The notes: a model not told the origin generated them from the letters alone. DNA of 64,000 nt from Anaerolineales bacterium (GCA_026129255.1 JAHCIJ010000001.1:644965-708964); one strand, 5' to 3'. Numbered from the stretch's first letter, positions 52,036 through 61,644 are shown. Program-made: numbers and translations.

Positions 52036-52063
52036 TTGAGTTGGGCAGGCGTTCTGTTATAAT
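52036..52063 (+). promoter_or_regulatory. Promoter of phosphohexomutase operon
   Basis: TTGAGT (52036-52041), 16-nt spacer, consensus TATAAT (52058-52063); about 40 nt before the start codon. Confidence 0.55.
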
Positions 52064-52102
52064 CAACTTGTACAAAAAATCACATTTGCAGGGATGAGTG
52101 GA

Positions 52103-53524
52103 ATGGCCGAAGATATCCGCTTTGGAACCGACGGGTGGCGTGGCGTTATTGCCAAGGATTACACCTTTGATGCTGTGCAGCGTGCAGCCCAGGGCTATGC
52201 GACCTACATCAAGAACCATAACAAGACCGCCATGGGCGTGGTTGTGGGCTACGACAAACGTTTCCATTCGGAGAACTTTGCCGCTACCGTGGCCAGTGTG
52301 CTGGCCGGCAACGGCATCAAGGCCTATCTCACGCAGGATGCAACGCCCACGCCGGTGATCGCCTACGCTGTGCTCACCCAGAAGGCGGGCGGCGCCATCA
52401 ACATCACTGCTTCGCACAACCCGCCGACTGATAACGGCTTCAAGGTGCGCGACGAGAACGGCGGCGCCATTGACCCTGAGGGCCTGGCTGAGATTGAAGC
52501 CGCCATCCCGGACACGGTGGCTGGCGTCAGCAGTATGGATTTTGAAGACGCACAGGCCCAGGGTCTGATCGAGCTCTTCGACGCTGCTCCCAAATATATT
52601 GAGCATCTGCATAAGCTCATCGACCTGCAGCCCATCAAGGATGCTGGCTTCACCGTCATGGTAGACACCATGTGGGGCAATGGCGCGGGCTGGTTCCCGC
52701 GGCTGCTGGCGGGCGGCAAGACGCGTGTGATCGAGATCCACAACGAGCGCAACCCGATCTATCCGGAGATGGAGCGCCCTGAACCCATCCAGCCCAATGT
52801 GGATGCGGGCCTGGCGGCTACCGTAGCCAACCAGGCCGATGTGCTGCTGATCACCGATGGCGATGCGGACCGCATGGGCCTGGGTGATGAGAAGGGCCAG
52901 TTCATTGACCAGTTGCGTGCTTTCGGCCTGCTGGCCTATTACATGCTTGAGGTACGCGGCGAGCGCGGCCCCATCGTCAAGACGCTCTCCACCACAACCA
53001 TGCTAAACAAACTGGGCAAGCTCTACGATGTGCCGGTGTACGACACCGGTGTGGGCTTCAAGTTTGTGGCGCCTAAGATGATGGAAGTGGATGCCATGAT
53101 CGGCGGCGAAGAGTCGGGCGGTTACGCCTTCCGCGGCAACGTGCCCGAGCGCGATGGCATCTTGGCGGGTCTGTACATCCTCGACCTGATGGTCAAGTTG
53201 AACAAGAAGCCCACCGAACTGATCGAGTGGCTGTTTGCCAAGGTGGGCGCGCACTACTACGACCGTATTGACAGCCTGTTCGAGGGCGACCGCGCCGCAG
53301 TGGAGCAGGAAGTGCTCAACGCCAACCCCGAAACGATCGGTGGTTTGAAGGTGACCGGCTTGGATGCCAGTGATGGCTTCAAGTTCAACCTGGAGGATGG
53401 CGGCTGGCTGTTGGTGCGCTTCTCGGGCACCGAGCCCAAGATCCGTGTGTATTGCGAAACCACGCATGAGGATAAGGTGCAAGCCATCCTGCAAGATGGC
53501 TTGCGCATCGCTGGCATTAAGTAG
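52103..53524 (+). CDS. Phosphoglucomutase/phosphomannomutase family protein
   Basis: 473 residues from ATG 52103 ([14 protein letters not shown]); ATG 52094 is an alternative adding three residues. Catalytic phosphoserine in [17 protein letters not shown], metal site [11 protein letters not shown], sugar-binding [10 protein letters not shown] and phosphate-binding [14 protein letters not shown] are all present. Interconverts hexose 1- and 6-phosphates; glucose versus mannose preference is not decidable here. Followed by tatD at 7 nt. Confidence 0.95.
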   Translation: MAEDIRFGTDGWRGVIAKDYTFDAVQRAAQGYATYIKNHNKTAMGVVVGYDKRFHSENFAATVASVLAGNGIKAYLTQDATPTPVIAYAVLTQKAGGAINITASHNPPTDNGFKVRDENGGAIDPEGLAEIEAAIPDTVAGVSSMDFEDAQAQGLIELFDAAPKYIEHLHKLIDLQPIKDAGFTVMVDTMWGNGAGWFPRLLAGGKTRVIEIHNERNPIYPEMERPEPIQPNVDAGLAATVANQADVLLITDGDADRMGLGDEKGQFIDQLRAFGLLAYYMLEVRGERGPIVKTLSTTTMLNKLGKLYDVPVYDTGVGFKFVAPKMMEVDAMIGGEESGGYAFRGNVPERDGILAGLYILDLMVKLNKKPTELIEWLFAKVGAHYYDRIDSLFEGDRAAVEQEVLNANPETIGGLKVTGLDASDGFKFNLEDGGWLLVRFSGTEPKIRVYCETTHEDKVQAILQDGLRIAGIK

Positions 53525-53531
53525 TACCTAA

Positions 53532-54338
53532 ATGGCGCTGATCGATACCCACTGCCATTTAGACTTTGACGCCTTTGACAATGATCGGGCAGAAGTGATC
53601 GCCCGAGCACAGGAGGCAGGCGTGGAAGTGATGCTGAACCCAAGCACAGACCTGGCCAATGCCCACGGCGTGGTTGCCTTGGCGCAGCAGCATGCCGCGG
53701 TGTATGCGGCGGTGGGTGTGCACCCTAACAGCAGCACGCAGTGGAGCGCTGACAGCGCCGCCGAACTGCGCCAGCTGGCGGGCCAGCCTAAAGTGCAGGC
53801 GATTGGCGAAATTGGATTGGACTATTACTGGGACGATGCGCCGCATGATGTGCAGCATAAAGTCTTGCAAGCTCAGTTAGAATTGGCCGCAGAGATGGAA
53901 TTGCCGGTGATTTTGCACAACCGCGAAGCCAGCAAAGACTTGCTGGCTATTTTGCTTGAATGGCAGGCCGGGCTGCATGCCAGCAACAACCCCCTGGCCC
54001 AGCGCCCCGGCGTGCTGCACTCGTTCTCTGCAGACCAGGCCGTAGCAGACAAGGCCTTGGCGGCCGGGTACTTTTTGGGTTTCACCGGTCCGCTTACGTT
54101 CAAGAACGCGCCAGAGCTGCAAGCCATCGCGCAGCATGCGCCGCTGGAGCGCATCCTGGTGGAAACTGACAGCCCGTTCCTCTCACCGCATCCGCAGCGC
54201 GGCCAGCGCAATGAGCCGGCCCGCGTGCAGTTGGTGGCCGGGAAGCTGGCTGAGCTCAAAGGCGTGGCTATAGACGAAGTGGCCGCGGCCACCACAGCCA
54301 ATGCTCGTTATTTGTTTGGTATAGAGGCACAGCAATGA
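53532..54338 (+). CDS. tatD: TatD-family hydrolase
   Basis: 268 residues. Metal ligands in DTHCHLDF, GEIGLDYYW (Glu), ILHNREASKD (His), the HSFSADQA segment (His) and ETDSPFLSPHPQRGQRNEPA (Asp). Two-metal TIM-barrel nuclease; bacterial members act as 3'-5' DNases. Its end overlaps the polyprenyl synthase start (ATGA), so it sits in an operon with the phosphohexomutase. Confidence 0.94.
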   Translation: MALIDTHCHLDFDAFDNDRAEVIARAQEAGVEVMLNPSTDLANAHGVVALAQQHAAVYAAVGVHPNSSTQWSADSAAELRQLAGQPKVQAIGEIGLDYYWDDAPHDVQHKVLQAQLELAAEMELPVILHNREASKDLLAILLEWQAGLHASNNPLAQRPGVLHSFSADQAVADKALAAGYFLGFTGPLTFKNAPELQAIAQHAPLERILVETDSPFLSPHPQRGQRNEPARVQLVAGKLAELKGVAIDEVAAATTANARYLFGIEAQQ

Positions 54339-55300
54339 CCATGCTGGATTTTCACGCTCAAGTGCAAGCGCAGCTGCCAGAGGTGGAGGAGCGCATGCGC
54401 CGCGTGGCGGATGGCTACCACCCTGAGCTGGCGTATGCCCTGGAGCAGTTGCTCAACTCCGGCGGCAAGCGCGTGCGCCCCACAGTAACCCTGCTGGTGG
54501 CGGGCATGCTCAATGCCCCGCACCAGCATGCTGTCACCGTGGCCGCCGCGGTGGAGATGCTGCACACCGCTACGCTGGTGCACGATGATCTGATCGACGG
54601 TGCCACCCTGCGCCGCGGCGAGCCTACGCTCAACGCGTTATGGAACTCAGCCGCTACCATCCTGGCAGGCGATTTCCTGTTTTCGCAGGCAGCCTGGTTA
54701 GGCTCGCAGGCGGAGTCTGTCGAAGTGATGCAGATGTTCGCCAAGACGCTCTCCATCATCGTTAATGGCGAGGTCAACCAGCTGTTCACCCGCAACACCT
54801 TCCCCACGCGTGAGGAGTACAACCAGCGCATCTACGCCAAGACGGCCTCCATGTTTGAGCTGGCCGCAAAGGCCCCCGCTCACTTGGCGGGCGTGTTCCC
54901 GCAATATGGCGAGCTGCTCAACACCTATGGCAACAGCGTGGGTATGGCTTTCCAGGTGGTGGATGATGTGCTGGATTTCTCCTCGGATGAGAGCACCCTG
55001 GGCAAACCGGCCGCCAGCGATCTGCGCCATGGCTTGTTCACCTTGCCAACGCTGTATTACTTGGAGAGCAAGCCCAACGACGAGCGTATGCAGGTCTTGC
55101 TGGCTGGTGAAGTTCTGGAAGATGAGCAGATGGAATTGCTGATCAGCGACATTCGCCAGAGCGGGGCGGTGCAACAAGCACATGAAGAGGCGCACCGCTA
55201 TGTGCGTCTGGCGCAGGAGGCACTGCTGCCCATGCCAGCCTGTGCTGAGCGGGATGCGCTAGGCGAGCTGGCAGAGTACGTTGTGCAGCGCTTGCATTAA
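54335..55300 (+). CDS. Polyprenyl diphosphate synthase
   Basis: 321 residues. First Asp-rich motif LVHDDLIDGATLRRGEP (DDxxD), second VVDDVLDFSSDESTLGKPA, plus GGKRVRPTVTLL at the substrate site. Makes a long all-trans polyprenyl diphosphate (heptaprenyl or longer) for a quinone side chain; length is not predictable with confidence. Coupled to tatD. Confidence 0.93.
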   Translation: MTMLDFHAQVQAQLPEVEERMRRVADGYHPELAYALEQLLNSGGKRVRPTVTLLVAGMLNAPHQHAVTVAAAVEMLHTATLVHDDLIDGATLRRGEPTLNALWNSAATILAGDFLFSQAAWLGSQAESVEVMQMFAKTLSIIVNGEVNQLFTRNTFPTREEYNQRIYAKTASMFELAAKAPAHLAGVFPQYGELLNTYGNSVGMAFQVVDDVLDFSSDESTLGKPAASDLRHGLFTLPTLYYLESKPNDERMQVLLAGEVLEDEQMELLISDIRQSGAVQQAHEEAHRYVRLAQEALLPMPACAERDALGELAEYVVQRLH

Positions 55301-55349
55301 TTCTGAACTTGGATACACTACGACTATTCGCCTGACCAAAGGAGCCATA

Positions 55350-55943
55350 ATGACTCTCCAAGAGCAACTTAACCAACGTATTGATAAAAAGGCGCTGCTC
55401 AAGCATCCCTTTTACCAGGCCTGGGAATCCGGCGAGCTGCCGGTAGACGCCCTGCGCACTTATGCCCGCGAGTACGGCGCATTCATCGCCACCATGCCAG
55501 CTGGCTGGGAGACGCTGAACGACGCTGAGACCGCGCAGGAAGAGCGCGAGCACGCTGAGCTGTGGCAGGAATTCGCCGCTGGCCTCGAGACCGAGGTTGG
55601 CGCCGTGGAGCTGCCCGCCGTGAGCAAGCTGGTGACCGAATCCGGCGCGCTGTTCGCCAAGCCGGCCACCGCCCTGGGCGCCTTGTACGCCTTTGAGGCC
55701 CAGCAGCCCGAGACGGCCAAGAGCAAGCTGGAGGGCCTGCGTGCCCACTACAGTTTGCCCGCCAGCACCGAGCCGTATTTCGAGGTGCACTCGGCCAACC
55801 ACCACGAAGCCGCCAAGTTGCTGGCCGCCATCAATGGCCTGAGCGCCGCAGAGCAGGCCGAAGCGCTGGACGCCTGTGAGCAGATGAGCGCTGCCTTGTG
55901 GGGTGCCCTGACGGACATTTACGACAAGCACTGCGCAATGTAG
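55350..55943 (+). CDS. TenA/CADD-like helical metal-oxidase-family protein
   Basis: 197 residues from ATG 55350 with AAAGGAG. All-helical haem-oxygenase-like fold: LLKHPFYQAWESGELPVDAL, YAREYGAFIATMP, QEEREHAELWQEF, YAFEAQQPETAKSKLEGL and FEVHSANHHEAAKLL. The opening block matches the TenA/PqqC/CADD group, whose CADD branch makes p-aminobenzoate from its own Tyr. Not all CADD metal ligands can be matched by eye, so the exact reaction is open. Monocistronic with a strong terminator. Confidence 0.8.
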   Translation: MTLQEQLNQRIDKKALLKHPFYQAWESGELPVDALRTYAREYGAFIATMPAGWETLNDAETAQEEREHAELWQEFAAGLETEVGAVELPAVSKLVTESGALFAKPATALGALYAFEAQQPETAKSKLEGLRAHYSLPASTEPYFEVHSANHHEAAKLLAAINGLSAAEQAEALDACEQMSAALWGALTDIYDKHCAM

Positions 55944-55980
55944 CTGGCAGCTTTCAGCAGTCAGCAATTAGCCAATCGAA

Positions 55981-56015
55981 AAAAGCCGGGCGCAGTATGC
56001 GCCCGGCTTTTTTTT
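55981..56015 (+). terminator. Rho-independent terminator
   Basis: AAAAGCCGGGCGCA / TGCGCCCGGCTTTT with a GTA loop and eight T. First part of the 347-nt gene-free stretch 55944-56290, which also holds a repeat and the CBS gene leader. Confidence 0.95.
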
Positions 56016-56023
56016 GTTCTACC

Positions 56024-56137
56024 GTCATTGCGAGGACTGCGCTGCGAAAGCAGCGCGGACGAAGCAATTCCCAACCTCGCTGTCAAATTCGCCTGGGGAT
56101 TGCTTCGTGCGCAGGCAAGCCTGCGCCTCGCAATGAC
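56024..56137. repeat. CATTGCGAG palindromic repeat, copy
   Basis: GTCATTGCGAGGACTGCGCT...GAAGCAATTCCC mirrored by GGGGATTGCTTCGTGCGC...CTCGCAATGAC. Full-length relative of the element inside pgi. Confidence 0.8.
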
Positions 56138-56290
56138 GGCGATCTGGGAGGGCCAGGTAACCCAGTAAATTGTCTCCAATCTTGCTTTCCCAGCCTCTAA
56201 ATCCGCTCCTTTTATGACATTTACAGGACATTTGTATCTACTGGCCTTCTGCCCCGCACCGTAAAGTAGGTGCGTAAGGAGGAGGCTGAC

Positions 56291-56734
56291 ATGAACACAC
56301 ACAAAGTTGTAGACTGGATGACCACCGATGTAGTGACGGTTGAACCCGGCACCACATTGCCAGAGGCCACCGCGCTGATGCGTGAGAAGCACATTCGCCG
56401 CCTGCCGGTAGTGGAAGATGGACGCCTGGTCGGCATCGTTACCTATGGTGACCTGCGCGAGGCCGGGCCGTCTGAGGCCACTGGCCTGAGCATTCACGAG
56501 ATCACGTATTTGCTGCAGCGTTTGGGCGTGGAGAAGCTGATGACGAAGAAACCCTTCACCGTCACGCCGGACACGGCGCTCACTGAGGCCGCCCGCCTGA
56601 TGTTGCAGCACAAGATCGGGGCCTTGCCAGTAGTGCAGGAGGGTGCGCTGGTCGGCATCATCACGGAATCTGACATCTTCCGTGCATTCATGCGCTTGCT
56701 GGATCAAGAGCCTGTAGTAGTTGCCGCTGTATAG
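56291..56734 (+). CDS. Two-CBS-domain protein
   Basis: 147 residues from ATG 56291 with AGGAGGAGG. CBS1: VVDWMTTDVVTVEPGTTLPE, EKHIRRLPVVEDGRLVGIVT. CBS2: VEKLMTKKPFTVTPDTALTE, QHKIGALPVVQEGALVGIIT. Stand-alone CBS pairs bind adenine nucleotides and act as energy sensors. No partner domain. Convergent with the SulP transporter gene. Confidence 0.92.
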   Translation: MNTHKVVDWMTTDVVTVEPGTTLPEATALMREKHIRRLPVVEDGRLVGIVTYGDLREAGPSEATGLSIHEITYLLQRLGVEKLMTKKPFTVTPDTALTEAARLMLQHKIGALPVVQEGALVGIITESDIFRAFMRLLDQEPVVVAAV

Positions 56735-56747
56735 CGCGGCATCTTGC

Positions 56748-56808
56748 TCCTCCTCAGGAGGGTAGGCATGTGCAAGCCCGGCGTGCCTGCCCTCTCCTGA
56801 GGGCAACG
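56748..56808 (+). terminator. Possible hairpin between convergent genes
   Basis: CTCCTCAGGAGGG...CCCTCTCCTGAGGG words with an inner GTAGGCATG/CGTGCCTGC pairing. No T run; weak call. Confidence 0.35.
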
Positions 56809-56815
56809 AGTAGAG

Positions 56816-58477
56816 TTACTGCTCACCGCAGAACGTGCAGGTGAGCTTTTCTGCGGCCATGATGGCCTGATCGCTGCTCCAGAAGAATGATTCCGCGCCT
56901 ATTTCATCCAACAGGCCGCCGCGCGCCAGCATCGATTTCACATTCTTGTGCACGCCCGCCAGCATCAGCGTGCCGCCTTGGGCGCGGATACTTTCGTGCA
57001 GGCGGCGGATGGCTTCGAGGCCCGCAGTATCCACCAGCGGCACGCCGCGCATGGACAGGATGAGCGCGTGGGTCTTACTCAAGCCTGCAAAGGCTTCACC
57101 AAAGGTGCCCGTGGCGGCGAAGAACAGCGGCCCGGTGACAAAGGCCACATGCATGTGCTCACACGGGTGCTCCAGTTGCACGCCGCGCTGGCGCAAACGC
57201 TCCGGGTCGACCTGGCTGATCTCTACTTCCAGGCTGGCAATACGATTGAGGAAGATCGCCCCAGCCAGCAGAGAGCCGATCAGGATCGCCTGCGTAAGGT
57301 CCAAGCTGATGGTGGCCAGCATGGTGATGAGGAACGCGCCGATATCGGTCTTGAAGCGATGGCTGAACATGAAGCGGATGGCGTGCCATTCGTTCATGCG
57401 CCAGGCGGTGACCATCAGCACGCCCGCCAATGCCGCCAGCGGGATGCGTGCCATCAGCGGGGCAAGCAAGAACATGGAGAGCAGCAAGCCCAGCGCATGG
57501 ATGATGCTGGTGAGGCGCGTTTGCCCGCCCGATTTGATGCCCACGCTGGAGCGCGCGATGGCGGCGGTGGCCGGCACGCCGCCGAAGAATGGGATGAGCA
57601 TGTTGCCCACGCCCTGGCCGATGAGCTCCTGGTTGGCTTGCAAACGGATGCCGGTCATGTTTGCGGCAACGGCGCCACACAGCAAGGATTCCACGGCGCC
57701 CAGAGCCGTAATGGTGATAGTGGGCGGCAGCAGCGCAGGCAGCTGGTTCCAATCAAAATTGAGTGGGTTGAAGCGCTGTGCCAGCAGCAAAGTCTGCGGG
57801 ATGGCGCCGATCTGCTCCGTCTCCCAGCCGGTGGCGACAGCGGCGACTGTGGCGGCGATGATGCCCAGCAGTGAAGCAGGCACGACGCGGTCCCACTTTT
57901 TGGGCCACAGCAGCATCAGGCCGATGACCACCAGCCCAATCGCGATCACCTGCCAGTTGGGTGTAAAGCCGCCCTGGAAGTAACCCAGCAGCTTCTGCAG
58001 CGTGGTTTCTTTTTCGGCGGTGTGCACGCCCAGGAAGTTGTCGATCTGGCCGATGAAAATGATCAGAGCAATACCAGAGGTGAAGCCGGTAATGACCGAA
58101 GAAGGGATGAAGGCGATGAAGCGGCCGAGCTTGAGCACGCCGATGAGCAAGAGCAGCACGCCGGAGAGCAGGCCGGCGGCCCAGATGCCATCCAGCCCGT
58201 AGCGGCTCACCAGCACGATCAGCACGGCGCTCATGGCGCCCGTGGGGCCGCTGATCTGGTACGGCGCGCCGGAGAGCGCACCGATGACCAGGCCAGCGAG
58301 GATGGCGGTGACCAGGCCAGCGGCGGCCGTGGCGCCGGAGGCCACACCGAAGGCCAGCGCCAGCGGCAGGGCGACCGCGGCTACGGTGAGGCCAGCCAGC
58401 AGGTCTTGGCGGAATTTGGTGAGGTTGTATCCAGCGAATTCAGAGCGGTAGAGCTGAACGAGGTTGCGCCGTGGCAT
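56816..58477 (-). CDS. SulP-family anion transporter with STAS domain
   Basis: 553 residues from ATG 58477 (MPRRNLVQLYRSEFAGYNLT). About 10-12 membrane helices with the SulP signature GLTVAAVALPLALAFGVASG, PYQISGPTGAMSAVLI and PFFGGVPATAAIARSSVGIK. C-terminal STAS domain (LILSMRGVPLVDTAGLEAIR). Some relatives move sulfate, bicarbonate or other anions; the substrate is unknown. The tail ends in CTFCGEQ. Confidence 0.93.
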   Translation of the reverse strand: MPRRNLVQLYRSEFAGYNLTKFRQDLLAGLTVAAVALPLALAFGVASGATAAAGLVTAILAGLVIGALSGAPYQISGPTGAMSAVLIVLVSRYGLDGIWAAGLLSGVLLLLIGVLKLGRFIAFIPSSVITGFTSGIALIIFIGQIDNFLGVHTAEKETTLQKLLGYFQGGFTPNWQVIAIGLVVIGLMLLWPKKWDRVVPASLLGIIAATVAAVATGWETEQIGAIPQTLLLAQRFNPLNFDWNQLPALLPPTITITALGAVESLLCGAVAANMTGIRLQANQELIGQGVGNMLIPFFGGVPATAAIARSSVGIKSGGQTRLTSIIHALGLLLSMFLLAPLMARIPLAALAGVLMVTAWRMNEWHAIRFMFSHRFKTDIGAFLITMLATISLDLTQAILIGSLLAGAIFLNRIASLEVEISQVDPERLRQRGVQLEHPCEHMHVAFVTGPLFFAATGTFGEAFAGLSKTHALILSMRGVPLVDTAGLEAIRRLHESIRAQGGTLMLAGVHKNVKSMLARGGLLDEIGAESFFWSSDQAIMAAEKLTCTFCGEQ

Positions 58478-58727
58478 TTTGTCTTTCGATAGCGGAGGAG
58501 GCGCGGGCACTATACCACCAAATTGAAATGGCGCATCGCGGGTGAGCGCGAGAAATCCACTCTTATCACTAAGGCTGTCTCCTGGCTTTTGCGCTCCATG
58601 ACCACATATCATGCTGAGGCAGTTCGCCGTTATCTTGCCCAGGAGGCAGCCAGCCTGCCTAAAATTGTCATCCGAGAAACGATGGCAAAGCTAAACACCG
58701 GCACCAAGTCTGGCCGGGTGACTGGAC

Positions 58728-58733
58728 TACAAT
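58728..58733 (+). promoter_or_regulatory. -10 box of DUF4239 gene
   Basis: TACAAT ending 7 nt before ATG 58741; leaderless type. Confidence 0.4.
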
Positions 58734-58740
58734 AATGCAC

Positions 58741-59493
58741 ATGATCTGGAAATCTTTTGCTTTCTCCTTGGTATGCGCGGCGCTTTACTGGTACGCGCGC
58801 ATCTATCTCCACACCGAGCTCTACATTGTTGACGTGGGCGGTCTGAGTTCCTTCCTGGGCGTCTTCGGCACGCTGTACGGTATCCTGGCCGCCTTTGTAG
58901 TCTTCGAAGTGTGGAGCCAGTACAACCGCATTTCCGCACTGATCGGTAAAGAAGCGCAGGCATTGGAACAGCTTTTTAGACTTAGCTTGTATTTCCGTGA
59001 CCCTGAATTTACGCAGCGCATCAAAGTGGGCATCCGCGAGTACATTGGGCACATTGTCGAGGGCAAGTTTCGCTTCCTGGCACAAGGTGAACGCAATGCC
59101 AAGAGCGGCCTGGCGTTGCGCAAGATCTCTGAGATCATCCAAAGTGTGGATTTTGACGACGATCACGACTCGATCGTTTTCGAGCAGATCGTGGAGCATT
59201 ATGGCGAAGTGGCCCAACTGCGTACCGAACGCACCAACGAGAGCCGCAACCGCCTGCCGCGTTTTCTGAAATACTTTATTTACCTGGCGTCTACTTTTGC
59301 GCTGATCACATTTTTGATCATGCCGTTTGAAGTAGCCTTGTATGGTGTGTTCTCGGCCTTTGTCATCGGTTTTCTGCAGGCGATGGTGTTCCAGCTGATC
59401 GAAGAGCTCGACAATCCGTTCAAGGGCACCATGCAGCTGACCCCACAGCCTTTTGTGTTAGCGCTCAAGCATATCGAAGAAGATTACGACTAA
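58741..59493 (+). CDS. Bestrophin-like/DUF4239 membrane protein
   Basis: 250 residues. ATG 58741 is preferred because ATG 58735 is 1 nt from the -10 box. Two N-terminal and two C-terminal helices flank a soluble helical part (QYNRISALIGKEAQALEQLF, RIKVGIREYIGHIVEGKF). This is the DUF4239 pattern, distantly bestrophin-like, suggestive of a channel; unproven. Followed by a DUF1697 gene at 6 nt. Confidence 0.8.
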   Translation: MIWKSFAFSLVCAALYWYARIYLHTELYIVDVGGLSSFLGVFGTLYGILAAFVVFEVWSQYNRISALIGKEAQALEQLFRLSLYFRDPEFTQRIKVGIREYIGHIVEGKFRFLAQGERNAKSGLALRKISEIIQSVDFDDDHDSIVFEQIVEHYGEVAQLRTERTNESRNRLPRFLKYFIYLASTFALITFLIMPFEVALYGVFSAFVIGFLQAMVFQLIEELDNPFKGTMQLTPQPFVLALKHIEEDYD

Positions 59494-59499
59494 GCTCCT

Positions 59500-60045
59500 G
59501 TGGCCATCTACGCTGCACTGCTGCGCGGGATCGCTCCAGCCTTCCCGAATATGAAGAATGCAGATCTGCGCGGTGTGTTTGGAGCGCTGGGGTTTTCCGG
59601 CGTGCGATCCGTGCTCTCCAGCGGCAACATCATTTTCGAGGCGGAGACGCCGGATGTGAAGGCGTGGGAAAGTGAACTGGAAGCTGCCTGGCCCGCCCGG
59701 TTGGGTTTCAAGGCAACCACAATCATCAAGAGCCAGAAGGAGTTGACGAAATTGCTGGCCGCCGACCCGTTCGCCGGTATTGCGCACGGCGGCAAGTCAT
59801 ACTTGCTGGTGACTTTCTTCAAGCATCGTCCCAGATTGGGCTTTACGCTGCCGCACAGGCCCGAGGGTAAGCCGTTCCGCTTTGTGCACTATGCCAATGG
59901 CGCTCTGTTCAGTGTTGCCGATACGACTGCGCTGGGCGACCCCGGCGGTTGGCTGGAGCGGCAGTATGGCAAGGAAATCACCTCGCGTACTCCCCAAACC
60001 GTCGAGCGGATTTTACGAAAGATGGAGGAGAAGAGCGGTTCGTAA
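59500..60045 (+). CDS. DUF1697 family protein
   Basis: 181 residues from GTG 59500. DUF1697 markers: IYAALLRGIAPAFPNMKNAD, LRGVFGALGFSGVRSVLSSG, NIIFEA, and a C-terminal WLERQYGKEITSRTPQTVER. Family of unknown function with a two-layer alpha/beta fold. In an operon with the DUF4239 protein. Confidence 0.9.
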   Translation: MAIYAALLRGIAPAFPNMKNADLRGVFGALGFSGVRSVLSSGNIIFEAETPDVKAWESELEAAWPARLGFKATTIIKSQKELTKLLAADPFAGIAHGGKSYLLVTFFKHRPRLGFTLPHRPEGKPFRFVHYANGALFSVADTTALGDPGGWLERQYGKEITSRTPQTVERILRKMEEKSGS

Positions 60046-60048
60046 TTA

Positions 60049-60085
60049 GAGATTAGAGATTTGTCCTACGCCAATCTCTAATCTC
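60049..60085. terminator. Bidirectional hairpin
   Basis: 13-bp perfect stem GAGATTAGAGATT / AATCTCTAATCTC with an 11-nt loop, between convergent DUF1697 and nitroreductase genes. Confidence 0.65.
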
Positions 60086-60096
60086 CACTTTTTTTC

Positions 60097-60609
60097 TCAC
60101 CACCGTTCCCACTTCACCACATCGTCAAAATGCTTGCGCCCTTTGAGCAACTTGGCCAGGCGTAGTTTTTCCTTTTCGGCCGGATACCCGAAGGAGATCG
60201 CCATCAGCACCTGCCAGTCGTCGGGGATGCCTAGCAGGACTGCCGCCTGCTCACCTTCGTAGATCGTGGCCAGGCATGAGCCCACGCCGAGCTCCGTGGC
60301 GGCCAGCTGCATGTAGGCCGCGGCCTGCCCGGCATCGAACAAGGCGCCGTAGAACTTGTCCGGCGGCGGGGTGAGGATCAGCACGCCCATGGCCGCGCCT
60401 GCCAGGTGCCCGGCGAACTGGCCCAGCTTGCTGAGCTGGCGCAGCGTCTCGCGCTGGCGGATGGCGAGAAAGCGCCAGGCCTGCCGGTTCTTGGAGGATT
60501 GGGCGCGGCGGCCGGCGCGCAGGATGGCGGTGGCCACCTCGTCTGGCAGCGGCTCGTCTGTGAAGTCACGGATGGCGCGCTTGTTGCGTATGGCTTCGGA
60601 AACTTTCAT
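60097..60609 (-). CDS. Nitroreductase-family protein
   Basis: 170 residues. FMN-dependent fold: MKVSEAIRNKRAIRDFTDEP, RAQSSKNRQAWRFLAI, GQAAAYMQLAATELGVGSC and VLMAISFGYPAEKEK. Short members reduce nitro compounds or quinones or serve in cofactor chemistry; not resolved. Starts 9 nt after the luciferase-like gene. Confidence 0.9.
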   Translation of the reverse strand: MKVSEAIRNKRAIRDFTDEPLPDEVATAILRAGRRAQSSKNRQAWRFLAIRQRETLRQLSKLGQFAGHLAGAAMGVLILTPPPDKFYGALFDAGQAAAYMQLAATELGVGSCLATIYEGEQAAVLLGIPDDWQVLMAISFGYPAEKEKLRLAKLLKGRKHFDDVVKWERW

Positions 60610-60618
60610 GGTTCATCC

Positions 60619-61548
60619 TCACAGCGTAGCTATCTGCGGCAGCACGCTACTGGCCAACGCTTCCAGCCCGGCAATATCGTCTTGATCGATCCACTGCAGC
60701 ATCACCTGCTGGCAGCTGGCCGCGGCCAGCGCCGCCAATTGCTCGATGATCTGGCCCGCTTCGCCCACCAGCGCTCCGCGGGCGCGCCACTCCTCGGCCG
60801 TGAAGGGCGTGGCGGCCAGTTTGCTGGCCAGCTCGGCAGCCGTGCGGCCAAACAGGCCGCGCACCATCACGCTGCGTTTTACTTCGCTGGGACTGCGTCC
60901 CTGCTGCGCCAGATACGCGTCCAGCAACGGCACGCGCTCGGCGTAAGTCTCTGGGGTCAGGCCAACGCCGTTCCACTCGCGGGCGTACTTGGCGGCGAGC
61001 TTGAGCGTACGCTGCACCCCGTTGCCGCCCACGAGGATCGGCGGCCCGCCGGGGCGCTGCGGCCGCGGCAGCAGGATGGCTTGCTTGAGTTGGTAATACG
61101 CGCCATCAACATCCACGGGCGTGTCGCTGGTGAGCAGGCGGCTCACCGCGTTAAGCCCTTCTTCAAAGCGCTGCATGCGTTCAGGGAGCTCAAGCAGCGG
61201 CAGGCCGAACATCTCGTGTTCGCGCACTTGCCAACCGGCGCCCAGGCCGAGCACCAGGCGCCCGTCGCTGAGGTCACCTACCGCGGCAGCCATGCGCGCC
61301 GTGAGGGCAGGGTGGCGGAACGAGAACGGCGAGACCAGCGGCCCGAAGTGAATGCGCTGTGTGTGGCTGGCCAGCCAGGTGAGCGAGACCCACAGCTCCA
61401 ACGAGTCTTTTTCCGGCGGGTTCATGTTGGTGTAATGGTCGCTGCGATAAAGCCCCGCAAAGCCGAGATCTTCTGCGGCCGTGGCCAGGCGTTGCCAGCG
61501 TGGCCAGTTGAGCCCGTCTTGCCCTTCGATCATGATGGAAAGTTCCAT
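60619..61548 (-). CDS. Luciferase-like monooxygenase (F420/FMN)
   Basis: 309 residues from ATG 61548 with AAGGAG. TIM-barrel LLM family: MELSIMIEGQDGLNWPRWQR, LYRSDHYTNMNPPEKDSLEL, TQRIHFGPLVSPFSFRHPAL, GRLVLGLGAGWQVREHEMFG and RPGGPPILVGGNGVQRTLKL. The GAGW.. region fits F420-dependent oxidoreductases; FMN is the alternative. Two-gene operon with the nitroreductase. Confidence 0.92.
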   Translation of the reverse strand: MELSIMIEGQDGLNWPRWQRLATAAEDLGFAGLYRSDHYTNMNPPEKDSLELWVSLTWLASHTQRIHFGPLVSPFSFRHPALTARMAAAVGDLSDGRLVLGLGAGWQVREHEMFGLPLLELPERMQRFEEGLNAVSRLLTSDTPVDVDGAYYQLKQAILLPRPQRPGGPPILVGGNGVQRTLKLAAKYAREWNGVGLTPETYAERVPLLDAYLAQQGRSPSEVKRSVMVRGLFGRTAAELASKLAATPFTAEEWRARGALVGEAGQIIEQLAALAAASCQQVMLQWIDQDDIAGLEALASSVLPQIATL

Positions 61549-61572
61549 ATCGACTCCTTGCTTTAGTGATCC

Positions 61573-61644
61573 AACCGCAGATAGACGCAGATGAACACGG
61601 ATAAATCCGCTTTTATCTGTGTTTATCCGCGTTCATCCGCGGTT
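61573..61644. repeat. AACCGCAGATAGACGCAGATG repeat, copy
   Basis: AACCGCAGAT...GAACACGGATAAA mirrored by TTTATCCGCGTTCATCCGCGGTT. Contains the TGA (61633-61635) of the deacetylase gene. Confidence 0.8.

Noticed and set aside
58523..58735. 70-codon open frame before the DUF4239 gene
   Set aside because: Starts at TTG with no ribosome site and no recognisable domain; may be a relic, but unsupported.
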